This document shows positions 19,407-28,886 of a stretch of DNA of 64,000 nt, one piece after another; positions within the stretch are counted from its first letter, which is position 1, and every line of letters begins with the position of its first letter. A model generated the notes under the pieces. It had not been told where the DNA came from, made no database searches, and saw only the letters and a program-made list of their open reading frames with translations. This DNA comes from Thiothrix subterranea (GTDB lineage Bacteria > Pseudomonadota > Gammaproteobacteria > Thiotrichales > Thiotrichaceae), in the NCBI RefSeq assembly GCF_030930995.1, contig NZ_CP133217.1, forward strand, positions 930,001-994,000, read 5' to 3'. A program made the translations under genes and the position numbers.

Positions 19407-21467
19407 TTAGAGTACGGACAAATCAGCGACGCGCAGGAACAGCCCACGCAAGCGATTCAGCAACGCCAGCCGATTGTTTTTCAAGTCCACATCGTCCGCC
19501 ATGACCATGACATCATCAAAGAACTTGTCCACGGGTTCGCGCAATTCCGCCAATGACAGCAACGCGGCTTCGTATTGACCCGCTGCAAACAACGGCAAAA
19601 CTTTGTTTTCCTGATACTGTACCGCACTGGCTAAGGCTTTTTCTGCCTCAAGCTGCAACAAGGCCGGATTCACGCTTTCCGGCAAATTGCCTTCGACTTT
19701 TTTCAAGATATTGCCAATACGCTTGTTCGCCGCCGCAAGGCTTCCAGAAGCGGTCAATTGGCGGAACGCGGCAACCGCTTTCACACGGCGATCAAAATCC
19801 AGCGGCTGGGTGGGCTTGAGGGAGGCTACCGCTTCTACCAATTCCGCGCCAATGCCTTGTTCCTGATAGTAAGCACGTAGGCGTTCGAGGATATAATCCA
19901 AGGCTGCTTGCGTATCCGGCTTGCTACCAAGATGTGGGGCTAAACCGTCAGCAGCTTTATCCAGCAAATCAGCTAAATCCAGCGGCAATTGCAACTCGAT
20001 CAAGATACGCAACACACCTAACGCCGCACGGCGCAATCCGAACGGGTCTTTTGCGCCCGTCGGTTTTTGCCCGATGCCGAAAATGCCGGTGAGGGTGTCC
20101 AGTCGTTCTGCCAATGCCAGAATGCGTCCGGTAGCCGTGGCTGGCAGTTCATCACCCGCAAAGCGTGGCATGTATTGTTCTTCCATCGCGCTGGCAACTT
20201 CAGCCGCTTCACCATCATGGTTGGCATAATAGCGCCCCATCGTGCCTTGCAGCTCGGTGAATTCAAACACCATGCTGGTCACGAGGTCGCACTTGCCGAG
20301 TTGCGCTGCGCGGATGGCTAAGGCTTCATCCCCGCCCATGCGTTGAGCAATGTCTGCCGCCAGCAGTGCCACACGCTCGGATTTGTCGTACAACGTGCCG
20401 AGTTTTTGCTGGAATACCATTTTCTTGAGCTGTTCGCGGCGACTTTCCAGCGTTTGCTTTTTGTCTTGTGTCCAGAAAAATTCGGCATCGCTGAAACGTG
20501 GGCGGATGACGCGCTCATTTCCCGTCGAAATTTGCGCAACATCGCGGCTTTCGATATTGGCGACGGTGATGAAGTTCGGCATCAGTTTGCCCGCCGCATC
20601 CACCAGCGCGAAATATTTCTGGTTGTCCTGCATGGTGGAAATCAAGGCTTCCTGTGGCACGTCGAGGAAACGTTCCTCAAAGCGCCCTGCCACGGGAACA
20701 GGCCATTCGACCAAGCCGGTGACTTCATCCAACAGCTCTTCCGGCATGATGGCAGTGCCGCCGAGTTCAGCAGCAAGCGCTTCGACTTTAGTTTTGATCA
20801 TGTCACGCCGCGCTTCAAAGCGAGCGACCACATACGCATCACCCAGTTGCACCGCGTAATCCGCAGGCGAGGTAATCGCCACCGGAGCAGGCGCGTGGAA
20901 ACGGTGTCCACGGGTTTCGCGTCCGGTTTTGATACTGAGCATTTCGGCATCAATCACGGTGGCGTCTGCCAGCATCACGATCCAATGAATCGGGCGCACG
21001 AATTCCGCCGTGCCGCTACCCCAACGCATCCGCTTCGGGATCGGCAGTGCCGCGAGGGATTTTTCGACAATCGCGGGGAACAGCGCTGTGGTTTGTTGCC
21101 CGACTTGTTGCTGACGAAAGATCAGCCAGCCGCCTTTGTCGGTATCAATCTGTTGCAAGTCCGCAAATGCTACGCCGCACGAACGCGCAAACCCTTCCGC
21201 TGCTTTGCTGGGGTTGCCTTCTTTGTCAAACGCTGCTGCCAACGCGGGGCCTTTGCGCTCGATAATTTGGTCGGCTTGCTGCTTGGGTACGCTTTTCAAC
21301 CATACCGCCAAACGGCGCGGCGCGGCATAAGCGTGTACTTCGGCAGCAACTAAACCCGCTTCGGCAAGACCTGCAACGATACCCGCTGTAAAAGCGTCGG
21401 AGAGTTTTTTCAGGGCTTTAGGTGGCAACTCTTCCGTGCCAATTTCCACCAATAGATCGTGTAACAT
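19407..21467 (-). CDS. glyS: Glycyl-tRNA synthetase beta subunit
   Basis: With GlyQ this forms the alpha2beta2 enzyme charging tRNA-Gly. The 686-residue product starts LLVEIGTEELPPKALKKL, the family signature, and contains PIHWIVMLAD, EGLVEWPVPVAGRFEERFL-like tRNA-editing/binding segments and the C-terminal DALR-like helical region ending in FDDVMVMADD and LLNRLRGLF. Its ATG shares a base with the glyQ stop (TAATG), which shows translational coupling. Confidence 0.97.
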   Translation of the reverse strand: MLHDLLVEIGTEELPPKALKKLSDAFTAGIVAGLAEAGLVAAEVHAYAAPRRLAVWLKSVPKQQADQIIERKGPALAAAFDKEGNPSKAAEGFARSCGVAFADLQQIDTDKGGWLIFRQQQVGQQTTALFPAIVEKSLAALPIPKRMRWGSGTAEFVRPIHWIVMLADATVIDAEMLSIKTGRETRGHRFHAPAPVAITSPADYAVQLGDAYVVARFEARRDMIKTKVEALAAELGGTAIMPEELLDEVTGLVEWPVPVAGRFEERFLDVPQEALISTMQDNQKYFALVDAAGKLMPNFITVANIESRDVAQISTGNERVIRPRFSDAEFFWTQDKKQTLESRREQLKKMVFQQKLGTLYDKSERVALLAADIAQRMGGDEALAIRAAQLGKCDLVTSMVFEFTELQGTMGRYYANHDGEAAEVASAMEEQYMPRFAGDELPATATGRILALAERLDTLTGIFGIGQKPTGAKDPFGLRRAALGVLRILIELQLPLDLADLLDKAADGLAPHLGSKPDTQAALDYILERLRAYYQEQGIGAELVEAVASLKPTQPLDFDRRVKAVAAFRQLTASGSLAAANKRIGNILKKVEGNLPESVNPALLQLEAEKALASAVQYQENKVLPLFAAGQYEAALLSLAELREPVDKFFDDVMVMADDVDLKNNRLALLNRLRGLFLRVADLSVL

Positions 21468-22375
21468 TATTTTTCTCCTGCGGACAGCATCGGGAAGCCC
21501 AGAGCTTCACGGACGTTGTAATAGGCTTCGGCAATCGCACGCGACAAGGTACGCACCCGCAAAATGAAACGCTGGCGTTCGGTCACGGAAATCGCTTTTC
21601 GCGCATCCAACAAGTTGAAGGTGTGCGAAGCTTTGAGCATTTGTTCGTAAGCAGGCAAGGGCAATCCGGCTTCGATCAGGCGTTGGCTTTCGCGTTCGCA
21701 CACGTCAAAGGTGTGGAACAGCTCTTCAACATTGGCGTGTTCAAAGTTGTAGGTGGATTGCTCGACTTCGTTCTGGTGGTAGACGTTGCCGTAGGTGACA
21801 ACCCCTTGCGGGCCTTTCGTCCAGACCAGATCGTAGACGCTTTGCACGTTTTGCATGTACATCGCGAGGCGTTCCAGACCGTAGGTAATCTCGCCGCTGA
21901 CAGGTTTGCAATCCAAGCCGCCGACTTGCTGGAAATAGGTAAACTGGGTAACTTCCATGCCGTTCAACCATACTTCCCAACCCAAGCCCCATGCACCCAA
22001 GGTGGGGGATTCCCAGTTGTCTTCGACGAAACGGATGTCATGCACCAGTGGGTCAAAACCGAGCATTTGCAGTGAACCGAGGTAAAGTTCCTGAATGTTG
22101 TCGGGGGACGGCTTCAGCAAGACTTGAAACTGGTAATAGTGTTGCAGACGGTTGGGATTTTCGCCGTAACGCCCATCCGTGGGACGGCGTGACGGTTGCA
22201 CGTATGCCGCACGCCACGGCTCTGGGCCGATGGAGCGCAGGAATGTGGCTGGATGGAACGTCCCCGCGCCCATTTCCATGTCATACGGTTGCATGATGAC
22301 GCAGCCCTGTTGCGCCCAGTAATCTTGCAGAGCCAGAATCAGCCCTTGAAAGGTGGAAAGGTCATAGTTAGCCAT
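21467..22375 (-). CDS. glyQ: Glycyl-tRNA synthetase alpha subunit
   Basis: This is the catalytic class II core of the bacterial glycyl-tRNA synthetase. The 302-residue product starts with [18 protein letters not shown] and contains [40 protein letters not shown], and [19 protein letters not shown], all GlyQ signatures. It is the first gene of the glyQS operon. The 113-base upstream stretch on the minus strand includes TATACT near 22414-22419 as a possible -10. Confidence 0.97.
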   Translation of the reverse strand: MANYDLSTFQGLILALQDYWAQQGCVIMQPYDMEMGAGTFHPATFLRSIGPEPWRAAYVQPSRRPTDGRYGENPNRLQHYYQFQVLLKPSPDNIQELYLGSLQMLGFDPLVHDIRFVEDNWESPTLGAWGLGWEVWLNGMEVTQFTYFQQVGGLDCKPVSGEITYGLERLAMYMQNVQSVYDLVWTKGPQGVVTYGNVYHQNEVEQSTYNFEHANVEELFHTFDVCERESQRLIEAGLPLPAYEQMLKASHTFNLLDARKAISVTERQRFILRVRTLSRAIAEAYYNVREALGFPMLSAGEK

Positions 22376-22488
22376 AACTTACTTGCTTTACGTTTATGCC
22401 TGAAAGGGGGCAAGTATACTGCAAGCTGCTGTCGCATTCAGCACTCTAACCGAATGTGCGGTAGGAAATCGGAGTTTTCTGGCATATC

Positions 22489-23295
22489 TTAGCGCATCAA
22501 AATCCGCGCCAACACATACCCATCCCGAATACTCAAAAAGTGCGAACGTGGCACTGTCCAATATTCGGACTTACCGCGCAGGGCAAACGTATTGTTCATG
22601 TCTTGGCTGTAAGTTGGCACCACAAAATCAAAGCGATCAGGGCGCATCTGGTTATCTCGCACCACCGACACATAACGGATGGGCGGATGCGGCTGGTGAT
22701 TCAGCCAATACAAAAACCGCCCCGGCTGTTCCACGCGCAGATCATCGTACAAATCATCCGGCTCACTGCTCCATTTATCAAAGCCCATCATGTCCGCGAA
22801 AAAGCCCATTGGGGTATCGGTTGCTAAACTCGCCAAATCCGCGCTGGGTGTGCCAACGTGCGGGGTTGCCAGCGTTACCAAGGTATCCACCGGCACACTG
22901 TTGGCGCTCACCAGCCAAGCGCGTGCGACTAAACCACCCGCCGAATGCCCGACCAAAGTCAGTGGCTCTTGGCGTTGGGTGTGAAGGTGTTGCAAATAAG
23001 CGTTTAACCAATACGTTTGCAGCATAATCGGTGCACGCGATGGCAATTCCAAGGTGTAGAAAATGCGTTCTGGTTTAACCGCTGGGTTGCTGATGCTGTA
23101 AGCGCCCTGTGGGGTCATGACCACATTGCCGCCGTCTACCAAGCCGTATTGTTGCAATACGGGGGTAACGCCTTGTTTGCGCCAATCCATGCCGGTGCTT
23201 TGAAAGCCGTGTACCAGTACCACGGTTTGCGCCCATAATGATGCGGGGAATAACAACAGGCTTGCTGCCAGTACTATTAAATGACGGATTTTCAT
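22489..23295 (-). CDS. Exported alpha/beta hydrolase (lipase-like)
   Basis: A signal peptide (HLIVLAASLLLFPASLWA) is followed by the lipase start VVLVHGFQSTGMDW and the nucleophile elbow LVGHSAGGLVARAW, where GHSAG contains the catalytic Ser. VTLATPHVGTPSADLASL is also typical of triacylglycerol lipases and PGAP1-like esterases. The 268-residue protein is probably periplasmic or secreted. The Asp and His of the triad cannot be fixed by eye; HFLSIRDG near the end is a candidate for the His. Confidence 0.85.
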   Translation of the reverse strand: MKIRHLIVLAASLLLFPASLWAQTVVLVHGFQSTGMDWRKQGVTPVLQQYGLVDGGNVVMTPQGAYSISNPAVKPERIFYTLELPSRAPIMLQTYWLNAYLQHLHTQRQEPLTLVGHSAGGLVARAWLVSANSVPVDTLVTLATPHVGTPSADLASLATDTPMGFFADMMGFDKWSSEPDDLYDDLRVEQPGRFLYWLNHQPHPPIRYVSVVRDNQMRPDRFDFVVPTYSQDMNNTFALRGKSEYWTVPRSHFLSIRDGYVLARILMR

Positions 23296-23374
23296 GTCAG
23301 CCTCCTTTGATGATGATTGTGTTAGCGAATGCTAATATTACCCCTAAATTCTAACCCATATCGTGAGTAGCATC

Positions 23375-24058
23375 ATGACTATACGCTGTATTGCTTTTGA
23401 CCTTGACGACACCTTGTGGCCGGTAAAGCCGGTGATTCAACAAGCGGAACGGCATTTTTATGGGTGGTTGCAGCAACATTACCCGCTGATCACCGCGCAG
23501 TATGCGCTACCTGAGCTGATTAAACATCGCATGAACTACATGCAGCAATACCCTGAATTGCACTATAATCTTACCCAATTACGCAAAAACTGGCTGGCAA
23601 CCTTGGCGCAAGCACACGCTTATCCCGATACCTTGGTGGCGGAGGGGTTTGAAGTGTTTTGGTTGGCACGCAATGAAGTGACCTTCTTTGAAGGGGCGTT
23701 GGAGGCGCTGGAGTCACTCTCGGCACGTTTTTTGCTTGGCGTTATCAGTAATGGTAATGCCAGTGTCCATCACATTGGTGTTGGGCATTTGTTTCAATTT
23801 ACGCACAGTTCTGCCGAGGCCGGGGTCGCCAAACCACACCCGGCTATTTTCCACCAAGCATTAGAACGTGTAGGCATTTCTCCGCACCAAGCCGTCTACG
23901 TGGGCGATGATCCGGTGCGGGATATTCAGGGGGCAGCCAGTGCAGGCTTGCGTACCGTCTGGTTTAATCCCGAACGCCAAACTTGGCCGGGTGGGAGGGA
24001 ACCGGATGCGACCATTCACCACCTTGCGCAACTGGAGGCTGTTATTGCAACACTATAA
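23375..24058 (+). CDS. HAD-family phosphatase (YigB-like)
   Basis: The 227-residue protein begins with the catalytic FDLDDTLWPV (nucleophile Asp and acid/base Asp) and continues with motif II (VISNGNA), a Lys in AGVAKPHPAIFHQAL and motif IV GDDPVRDIQGAASAG. This fits the HAD subfamily IA that includes YigB, an FMN phosphatase, but the substrate is not proven. I prefer the ATG at 23375 to the GTG at 23363 because family homology starts there. relA follows 36 bases downstream. Confidence 0.85.
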   Translation: MTIRCIAFDLDDTLWPVKPVIQQAERHFYGWLQQHYPLITAQYALPELIKHRMNYMQQYPELHYNLTQLRKNWLATLAQAHAYPDTLVAEGFEVFWLARNEVTFFEGALEALESLSARFLLGVISNGNASVHHIGVGHLFQFTHSSAEAGVAKPHPAIFHQALERVGISPHQAVYVGDDPVRDIQGAASAGLRTVWFNPERQTWPGGREPDATIHHLAQLEAVIATL

Positions 24059-24094
24059 ATAATAACTATTTGTTAGAGAGGAAGCATTGCTGAC

Positions 24095-26248
24095 ATGCGA
24101 CATAGCCGAACCAACGATACCGAGTCACGAACCCGTCAGGCGTGGATTGAGCGCTTTTGGGTGTCCGATAATGAACGCGATTTTTACCTGATTGGGCAAA
24201 TTATCGACAATTTGTTGCAATCCCCGCCGCCGACTGACCCCTTACAACCTTGTAGCTTGGATGTCGCTGAAATCCTGCGTCATTTGGATGTCGATCAAAC
24301 CACCTTAATGGCAGCCTTGCTGTGCGATAGCCGTTTCCAGAAAAACCTGAGTTTGGATGAGGTGGAAAAAGAGTACGGGCAAGCCGTGCGGCGCTTGTGT
24401 GAAGACATGCGCAATCTGCAACGTTTCCGTGACTGCGTGGAAAACACTGACCCTAGCAGCTCGCGCCAAGAACAGGGCGAACAGTTGCGGCGCATGTTGA
24501 TGGCGATGATTAAAGACATTCGCACCGTGCTGATTAAGCTGGCGTGGAGCTTGCAACACCTGCGCTTGCTGTCGCGGGAGGAGCTGTCGGATTTGCACCG
24601 TTGTGTGGCGCGGATGAGCATGGATTTGTACGCGCCGATGGCAAACCGTTTAGGTATTAGCCAAGTCAAATGGGAATTGGAGGATTTGTCGTTCCGGTTT
24701 TTGCACCCTGACATTTATAAAGGTATCGCCAAATCATTAGCCGATAAGCGCATTGAGCGTGAGCAATACATTGCTGATTTTATCCACATCCTCAAAGAAT
24801 TATTGGTTAAAAATGACATTCAAGCCGAGGTATACGGTCGCCCCAAACACCTGTATAGCATTTGGAAGAAGATCAGCCGCAAGCAGATTGGGATTGACGA
24901 ACTCTACGATTTACGCGCGGTACGGGTGATGGTGGCGGACACCGGTACTTGCTACCGCACGCTGGATGCGGTGCACAATACTTGGCGGCATATTCCCGAA
25001 GAATACGATGATTATATTAGTAATTCCAAGCCCAACGGTTACGAGTCTATCCACACCGTGGTGGTGGGGCCGGAAAGTAAATTTGTGGAGGTGCAAATCC
25101 GTACCCACGAGATGCACCGTTTTGCCGAGCTAGGGATGGCGGCGCATTGGTATTACAAAGAAGGCGGACGCCAAGATCAAGCCATGAGCGATGCGATCAA
25201 TTCGATGCGGCGTTTATTGGACAGCAACGACAGTGACAGCGATTTGATGGAAGATTTTCGCACGGAAGTCTTCAGCGACCGAGTGTTTGTGATTACGCCC
25301 AAGGGTCGAATTATTGACATGCCGAAAGGCTCAACGTCGGTGGATTTTGCTTACCATGTGCACACCAGCGTCGGACACCGTTGCCGAGGGGCAAAGGTGA
25401 ATGGCAATATTGTGCCGCTCAATTACGCGCTGCGTAATGGCGATCAGGTTGAAATTCTCACCAGTAAAAACGAGCACCCGCGTCAGGATTGGATGAAACC
25501 CGAACTCGGTTTCGTCAAATCCGGCAGTACCCGCCAAAAAGTACGCCAATGGTTTAGCCAGCAAAACCACGAACAGAATGCCAAAGATGGCGAACGCATT
25601 CTCGACAAAGAACGCCACCTGCTCAACTTGGGTAAATTGGATTACGCGGAACTGGCACGGCAATTCAGTCGCCCCAGTGAGCGCGATTTTCTGATTGCGG
25701 TCGGGCGTAATGAAGTGTCTCCGGCGCAAATTCGCCGCTTTTTGCTGAGCACCCACGAAGCCGAATTCAAATTACGCAAGACCCGTAGCCTCGATACGGT
25801 GAGCAGCGATATTGAGGTACGCGGGGTCAGCAAGCTGTATACCCAGTTGGCGACCTGTTGCCACCCGGTCAATGGTGATCCGATTGCGGGGTATTTGTCG
25901 CAAGGGCGTGGCGTGATTGTGCACCGCACCGATTGCCCCGACTTTGCGAATTTACGCAAGGAACGTGAGGAACGCATTATCGAGGTGGACTGGGGCAGCC
26001 ATACCGCCGCGTATGCCGCCGATATTACGGTGTCGACGTACAATAAATCGGGGGTGTTAGGTGACATTGCCAGTTTGCTGGCGAAGGAAAAGGTAAATAT
26101 TCACAGCCTGCATACCCGTGACACGCACGACCCTTGTCTGGCGGTGATGGATTTCACGTTGGAAATCCGCGATGTGCAACAACTCGGCGAGGTATTGGAA
26201 AAGCTGTTGCAATTGCCATCGGTGATTGATGCGCAGCGCAAGGGGTGA
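24095..26248 (+). CDS. relA: (p)ppGpp synthetase, RelA type
   Basis: RelA makes (p)ppGpp when uncharged tRNA enters the ribosome. The 717-residue protein has a degenerate N-terminal HD hydrolase region (ALLCDSRFQ where bifunctional SpoT/Rel has catalytic His-Asp), suggesting synthetase only. The synthetase domain is intact (YGRPKHLYSIWKK, DLYDLRAVRV-like segment, NGYESIHTVVVGP, VEVQIRTHEMH, AHWYYKEG). TGS (VFVITPKGRIIDMPKGSTSV), zinc-finger/CC (ATCCHPVNGDPIAGY) and ACT domains follow. Confidence 0.93.
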   Translation: MRHSRTNDTESRTRQAWIERFWVSDNERDFYLIGQIIDNLLQSPPPTDPLQPCSLDVAEILRHLDVDQTTLMAALLCDSRFQKNLSLDEVEKEYGQAVRRLCEDMRNLQRFRDCVENTDPSSSRQEQGEQLRRMLMAMIKDIRTVLIKLAWSLQHLRLLSREELSDLHRCVARMSMDLYAPMANRLGISQVKWELEDLSFRFLHPDIYKGIAKSLADKRIEREQYIADFIHILKELLVKNDIQAEVYGRPKHLYSIWKKISRKQIGIDELYDLRAVRVMVADTGTCYRTLDAVHNTWRHIPEEYDDYISNSKPNGYESIHTVVVGPESKFVEVQIRTHEMHRFAELGMAAHWYYKEGGRQDQAMSDAINSMRRLLDSNDSDSDLMEDFRTEVFSDRVFVITPKGRIIDMPKGSTSVDFAYHVHTSVGHRCRGAKVNGNIVPLNYALRNGDQVEILTSKNEHPRQDWMKPELGFVKSGSTRQKVRQWFSQQNHEQNAKDGERILDKERHLLNLGKLDYAELARQFSRPSERDFLIAVGRNEVSPAQIRRFLLSTHEAEFKLRKTRSLDTVSSDIEVRGVSKLYTQLATCCHPVNGDPIAGYLSQGRGVIVHRTDCPDFANLRKEREERIIEVDWGSHTAAYAADITVSTYNKSGVLGDIASLLAKEKVNIHSLHTRDTHDPCLAVMDFTLEIRDVQQLGEVLEKLLQLPSVIDAQRKG

Positions 26249-26278
26249 GTGAGGCGTAAGGTTGGGGTTGAGCGCGTG

Positions 26279-26821
26279 CTACTTCCCCAACAACGCTTTT
26301 TTCAAACCCGCTTGCACCGGCCTTTCCCCTAACCAAATGCCAAACAGTGCGCGTTTGAAATCATGCCCTGCAATCGTGGCAGCCGGTTGCCCATTCTTGA
26401 TAATGGCAAGCGTGCTGGGGGTGTAGATCAAGTCATAGACATCGCCTTCCTTGATCGCCTCTTTGAAGACGGCGATTAATTGTTCGATGCGGGGTTCGAT
26501 AGCGGGGTCATTGCTGGAGTGTTTAAAGCCTTCGCGCACGGCCGATTCCATGTTTTCACTGGTGATCATGGCGGAGGTGATTTCTAAACGCATGGCGCTG
26601 GGCAGATTGCTGTTGAGGATGGCGTTGGCATCGGTGCTTTTTTCCTGCACATACAAACCGGCGTTGTAGAGGGTGAAAAATGCCTTGGTGCGCACGCCTT
26701 TGCCATTCAAGGTCAAGTTTTGCCCGGCAAAGGTTTGTTGAGCGGGAAACTGATCGGCGCTGTGACCGACCAACGGTAGTAGGCACACTAAGGCCAGCCA
26801 GAATTTCAATAGGGTTTGCAT
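26279..26821 (-). CDS. Chalcone isomerase-like exported protein
   Basis: The 180-residue product starts at the ATG at 26821, placed by a strong AGGAGG; the frame is open upstream to 26860. A signal peptide (LLKFWLALVCLLPLVGHSA) is followed by the bacterial chalcone-isomerase-like fold: LTLNGKGVRTKAFFTLYNAG, LEITSAMITSENM, FKEAIKEGDVYDLIYTP, and FKRALFGIWLGERPV. Bacterial members are usually not flavonoid enzymes and may bind fatty acids or act in the periplasm. Convergent with relA. Confidence 0.85.
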   Translation of the reverse strand: MQTLLKFWLALVCLLPLVGHSADQFPAQQTFAGQNLTLNGKGVRTKAFFTLYNAGLYVQEKSTDANAILNSNLPSAMRLEITSAMITSENMESAVREGFKHSSNDPAIEPRIEQLIAVFKEAIKEGDVYDLIYTPSTLAIIKNGQPAATIAGHDFKRALFGIWLGERPVQAGLKKALLGK

Positions 26822-26935
26822 GATGTCCTCCTCGGTTTTGCTGTGACAATAGCCGCTCATCTATACCACGTTGGAGCACCTGCCACTAGCTGCTAGACTG
26901 GGGTAATCCGAAAAACTATTGATAAAAATAACGCC

Positions 26936-27517
26936 ATGAATACCGGACTCATTATCTTCTTCGCCCTGTTGGGTGGCCTGCTGTTATGGGGCATCCTGTT
27001 ATACAACCAATTGGTGTTACTCAAAAACAATGCCGAAAAAGCGTGGAGCAATATGGAAGTATTGCTAAAGCAACGCAATACCGAGTTACCCAAGCTGATT
27101 GCGGTTTGCAAAGAACACATGGCTTACGAACAAACCACGCTGCAAACGGTGATGGAAGCGCGTAACCGCGTGGTCAGTGCGATGCAATTCGGCAATATGG
27201 GGGCGTTGGAAGCTGCCGATAATGCCTTGCGCATTGGGTTGGGAAATTTGTTTGCGGTGGCAGAAGCTTATCCCGAACTCAAAGCCAGCGAGTCATTCCA
27301 GCATTTGCGCGAACGCATTACCGGTTTGGAAGACAGCATTGCGGATCGCCGCGAATTCTATAACGATTCTGCCGCGCTCAATAACACCCGCATTGAACAA
27401 TTCCCCGATTTAATCATTGCCAAATCGTTCAGTTTTAAGCACTTCCGTTTGTTGAGTTTCAAGTCTGAGGAAATTGCGGATGTGGACGTGGCTGCGCACT
27501 TTACTGCCGGAACCTGA
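26936..27517 (+). CDS. lemA: LemA family protein
   Basis: The product is 193 residues with one N-terminal membrane helix (GLIIFFALLGGLLLWGILLY) followed by a long helical body (LKNNAEKAWSNMEVLLKQRN, TLQTVMEARNRVVSAM, ETRIEQFPDL-like NNTRIEQFPDLIIAKSFSF), which is the LemA pattern. Function is unclear in general. It is translationally coupled to the GIDE-domain gene, as often seen for LemA neighbours. Confidence 0.9.
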   Translation: MNTGLIIFFALLGGLLLWGILLYNQLVLLKNNAEKAWSNMEVLLKQRNTELPKLIAVCKEHMAYEQTTLQTVMEARNRVVSAMQFGNMGALEAADNALRIGLGNLFAVAEAYPELKASESFQHLRERITGLEDSIADRREFYNDSAALNNTRIEQFPDLIIAKSFSFKHFRLLSFKSEEIADVDVAAHFTAGT

Positions 27518-28412
27518 GCCGGTTGCGCCATTTGCGGGCGATGCGGATGGCATCAATTGGTATAACGTCGCGCAAAATCAGCGCTTTGCGGTATTACGCA
27601 AGGGCGGGCTAATCAACCTTGCCAGCACTTGGCGTTTCGCGCTGTTTGGGGGGGCGGGGTGCTTTTTGCTGGCAGAGCAGGTGGGGCGGGAATGGTTGTT
27701 GTTGCCTGCATTGGCGAGTTTGTGGTTTGCGTTGGGCTTGTATCGGCGCTATCGCTTGATTGTGGATACGCCCACTTCACGGCTGAGCAGCAGTGCGCAA
27801 GGTTATGTGGAATTGTCCGGCACGGCAGCATTGCCGGAGGGTGAAAGTTCCCGTGGTTTGCCGCATTTGCCGGTGACGGTGTGGTTGCCGGGTTACGTGG
27901 AAGATCAGCCGTTTTTGTTGGAGGATGCGTTTGGGCGCTGTTTATTGTACCCGCAAGCGGCGGAAATTGTGACGCGCACGGGCGACAACCACCTGTTTTT
28001 ATTGCACGCGATTTACCCCGGACAAACTTTGTATGCCTTGGGCGAATTGCGCACCCAACGCCACGCGCATGGCAATGTTGCACAAGAACGGCGCGAACGT
28101 TTGGCTGTATTGCTGGCGGATTGGAAACGCGATGATCACACCTTATTGCAGAATTTCGATGCGGATGGCAATGGGCAAATCGACCCAGACGAATGGCAGA
28201 ATGTGCTGGCAGCGGCACAACAGTGGGTGGATGCGGATATTCGTGTGCAACAGCGCCTGCCGGGGACGCACGTCATGTCAGGGGCGCAGGCAGGGCAGCT
28301 TTTTTTGATCACGAATATTCCGCCGGAACAATTAGCGCGGCGTTACCAGTGGGCGGCGTGGTTGCATACGCTGGCTTGGTGGGGGTTAATGGCGGCGGCG
28401 CATATCCGTTAA
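27480..28412 (+). CDS. GIDE-domain membrane protein with EF-hand
   Basis: The start is the ATG at 27480, 9 bases after GAGG; it overlaps lemA by 38 bases. Membrane segments (FGGAGCFLLAEQVGREWLLL onward, and WLHTLAWWGLMAAAHI at the C-terminus) enclose a GIDE-like domain (AQGYVELSGTA, FLLEDAFGRCLLYPQAAE, YPGQTLYALGEL). A calcium-type EF-hand loop, DADGNGQIDPDEW, lies near residue 219. GIDE domains also occur in the mitochondrial E3 ligase MAPL, here without a RING finger. The pairing with LemA suggests a shared envelope function, still unknown. Confidence 0.75.
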   Translation: MWTWLRTLLPEPEPVAPFAGDADGINWYNVAQNQRFAVLRKGGLINLASTWRFALFGGAGCFLLAEQVGREWLLLPALASLWFALGLYRRYRLIVDTPTSRLSSSAQGYVELSGTAALPEGESSRGLPHLPVTVWLPGYVEDQPFLLEDAFGRCLLYPQAAEIVTRTGDNHLFLLHAIYPGQTLYALGELRTQRHAHGNVAQERRERLAVLLADWKRDDHTLLQNFDADGNGQIDPDEWQNVLAAAQQWVDADIRVQQRLPGTHVMSGAQAGQLFLITNIPPEQLARRYQWAAWLHTLAWWGLMAAAHIR

Positions 28413-28422
28413 GCTTTGGGGT

Positions 28423-28794
28423 TTACGACAAATCAACCGCGTGTTGTTTTAAGTCTGCCAAATCGAGGATGCGTAAGCAGTCTTGATGGGTTGCCAGCAC
28501 CCGTACCCGTGGGGCTTTGCCCGCGTCAAAGGCTTCGCGCCAACGTGCCGCACACAAACACCATTGGTCGCCCGGTTTCAAGCCGGGGAAACCGTATTCT
28601 GGCACGGGTGTCATTAGGTCGTTGCCTTGTGAGCGGCTGAATTCGAGGAAGGCTTGCGTCATGACTGCGCACACGGTGTGCGAGCCAACGTCTTGTTTGT
28701 GGGTATTGCAGGAGCCATCGCGGAAAAAGCCGGTGATGGGTTGGGTGCTGCATTCTTCCAGTGCTGTGCCTAAAACATTGAGGGATTCGTACAT
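28423..28794 (-). CDS. DUF2237 family protein
   Basis: The 123-residue protein matches DUF2237: NVLGTALEECS, TGFFRDGSCNT, GSHTVCAVMTQAFLEFS, and GDQWCLCAARWREAF. It is small and cytoplasmic with conserved cysteines (in SCNT, VCAV, WCLCAARW). Function not known to me. Convergent with the GIDE gene, 10 bases apart. Confidence 0.9.
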   Translation of the reverse strand: MYESLNVLGTALEECSTQPITGFFRDGSCNTHKQDVGSHTVCAVMTQAFLEFSRSQGNDLMTPVPEYGFPGLKPGDQWCLCAARWREAFDAGKAPRVRVLATHQDCLRILDLADLKQHAVDLS

Positions 28795-28886
28795 GAGCCG
28801 GGGTTTCCTGTATCGGTTTGCTGGGGTGCAATGTCGCTGGTAACGGTTGGCGTTGCAAGTTCCCGTACTTATCGGATTGGGGCGTA

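Noticed and set aside
20343-21353. 336-codon open frame antisense to glyS
   Set aside because: Same reason: glyS is certain, and the antisense product has no recognisable features.
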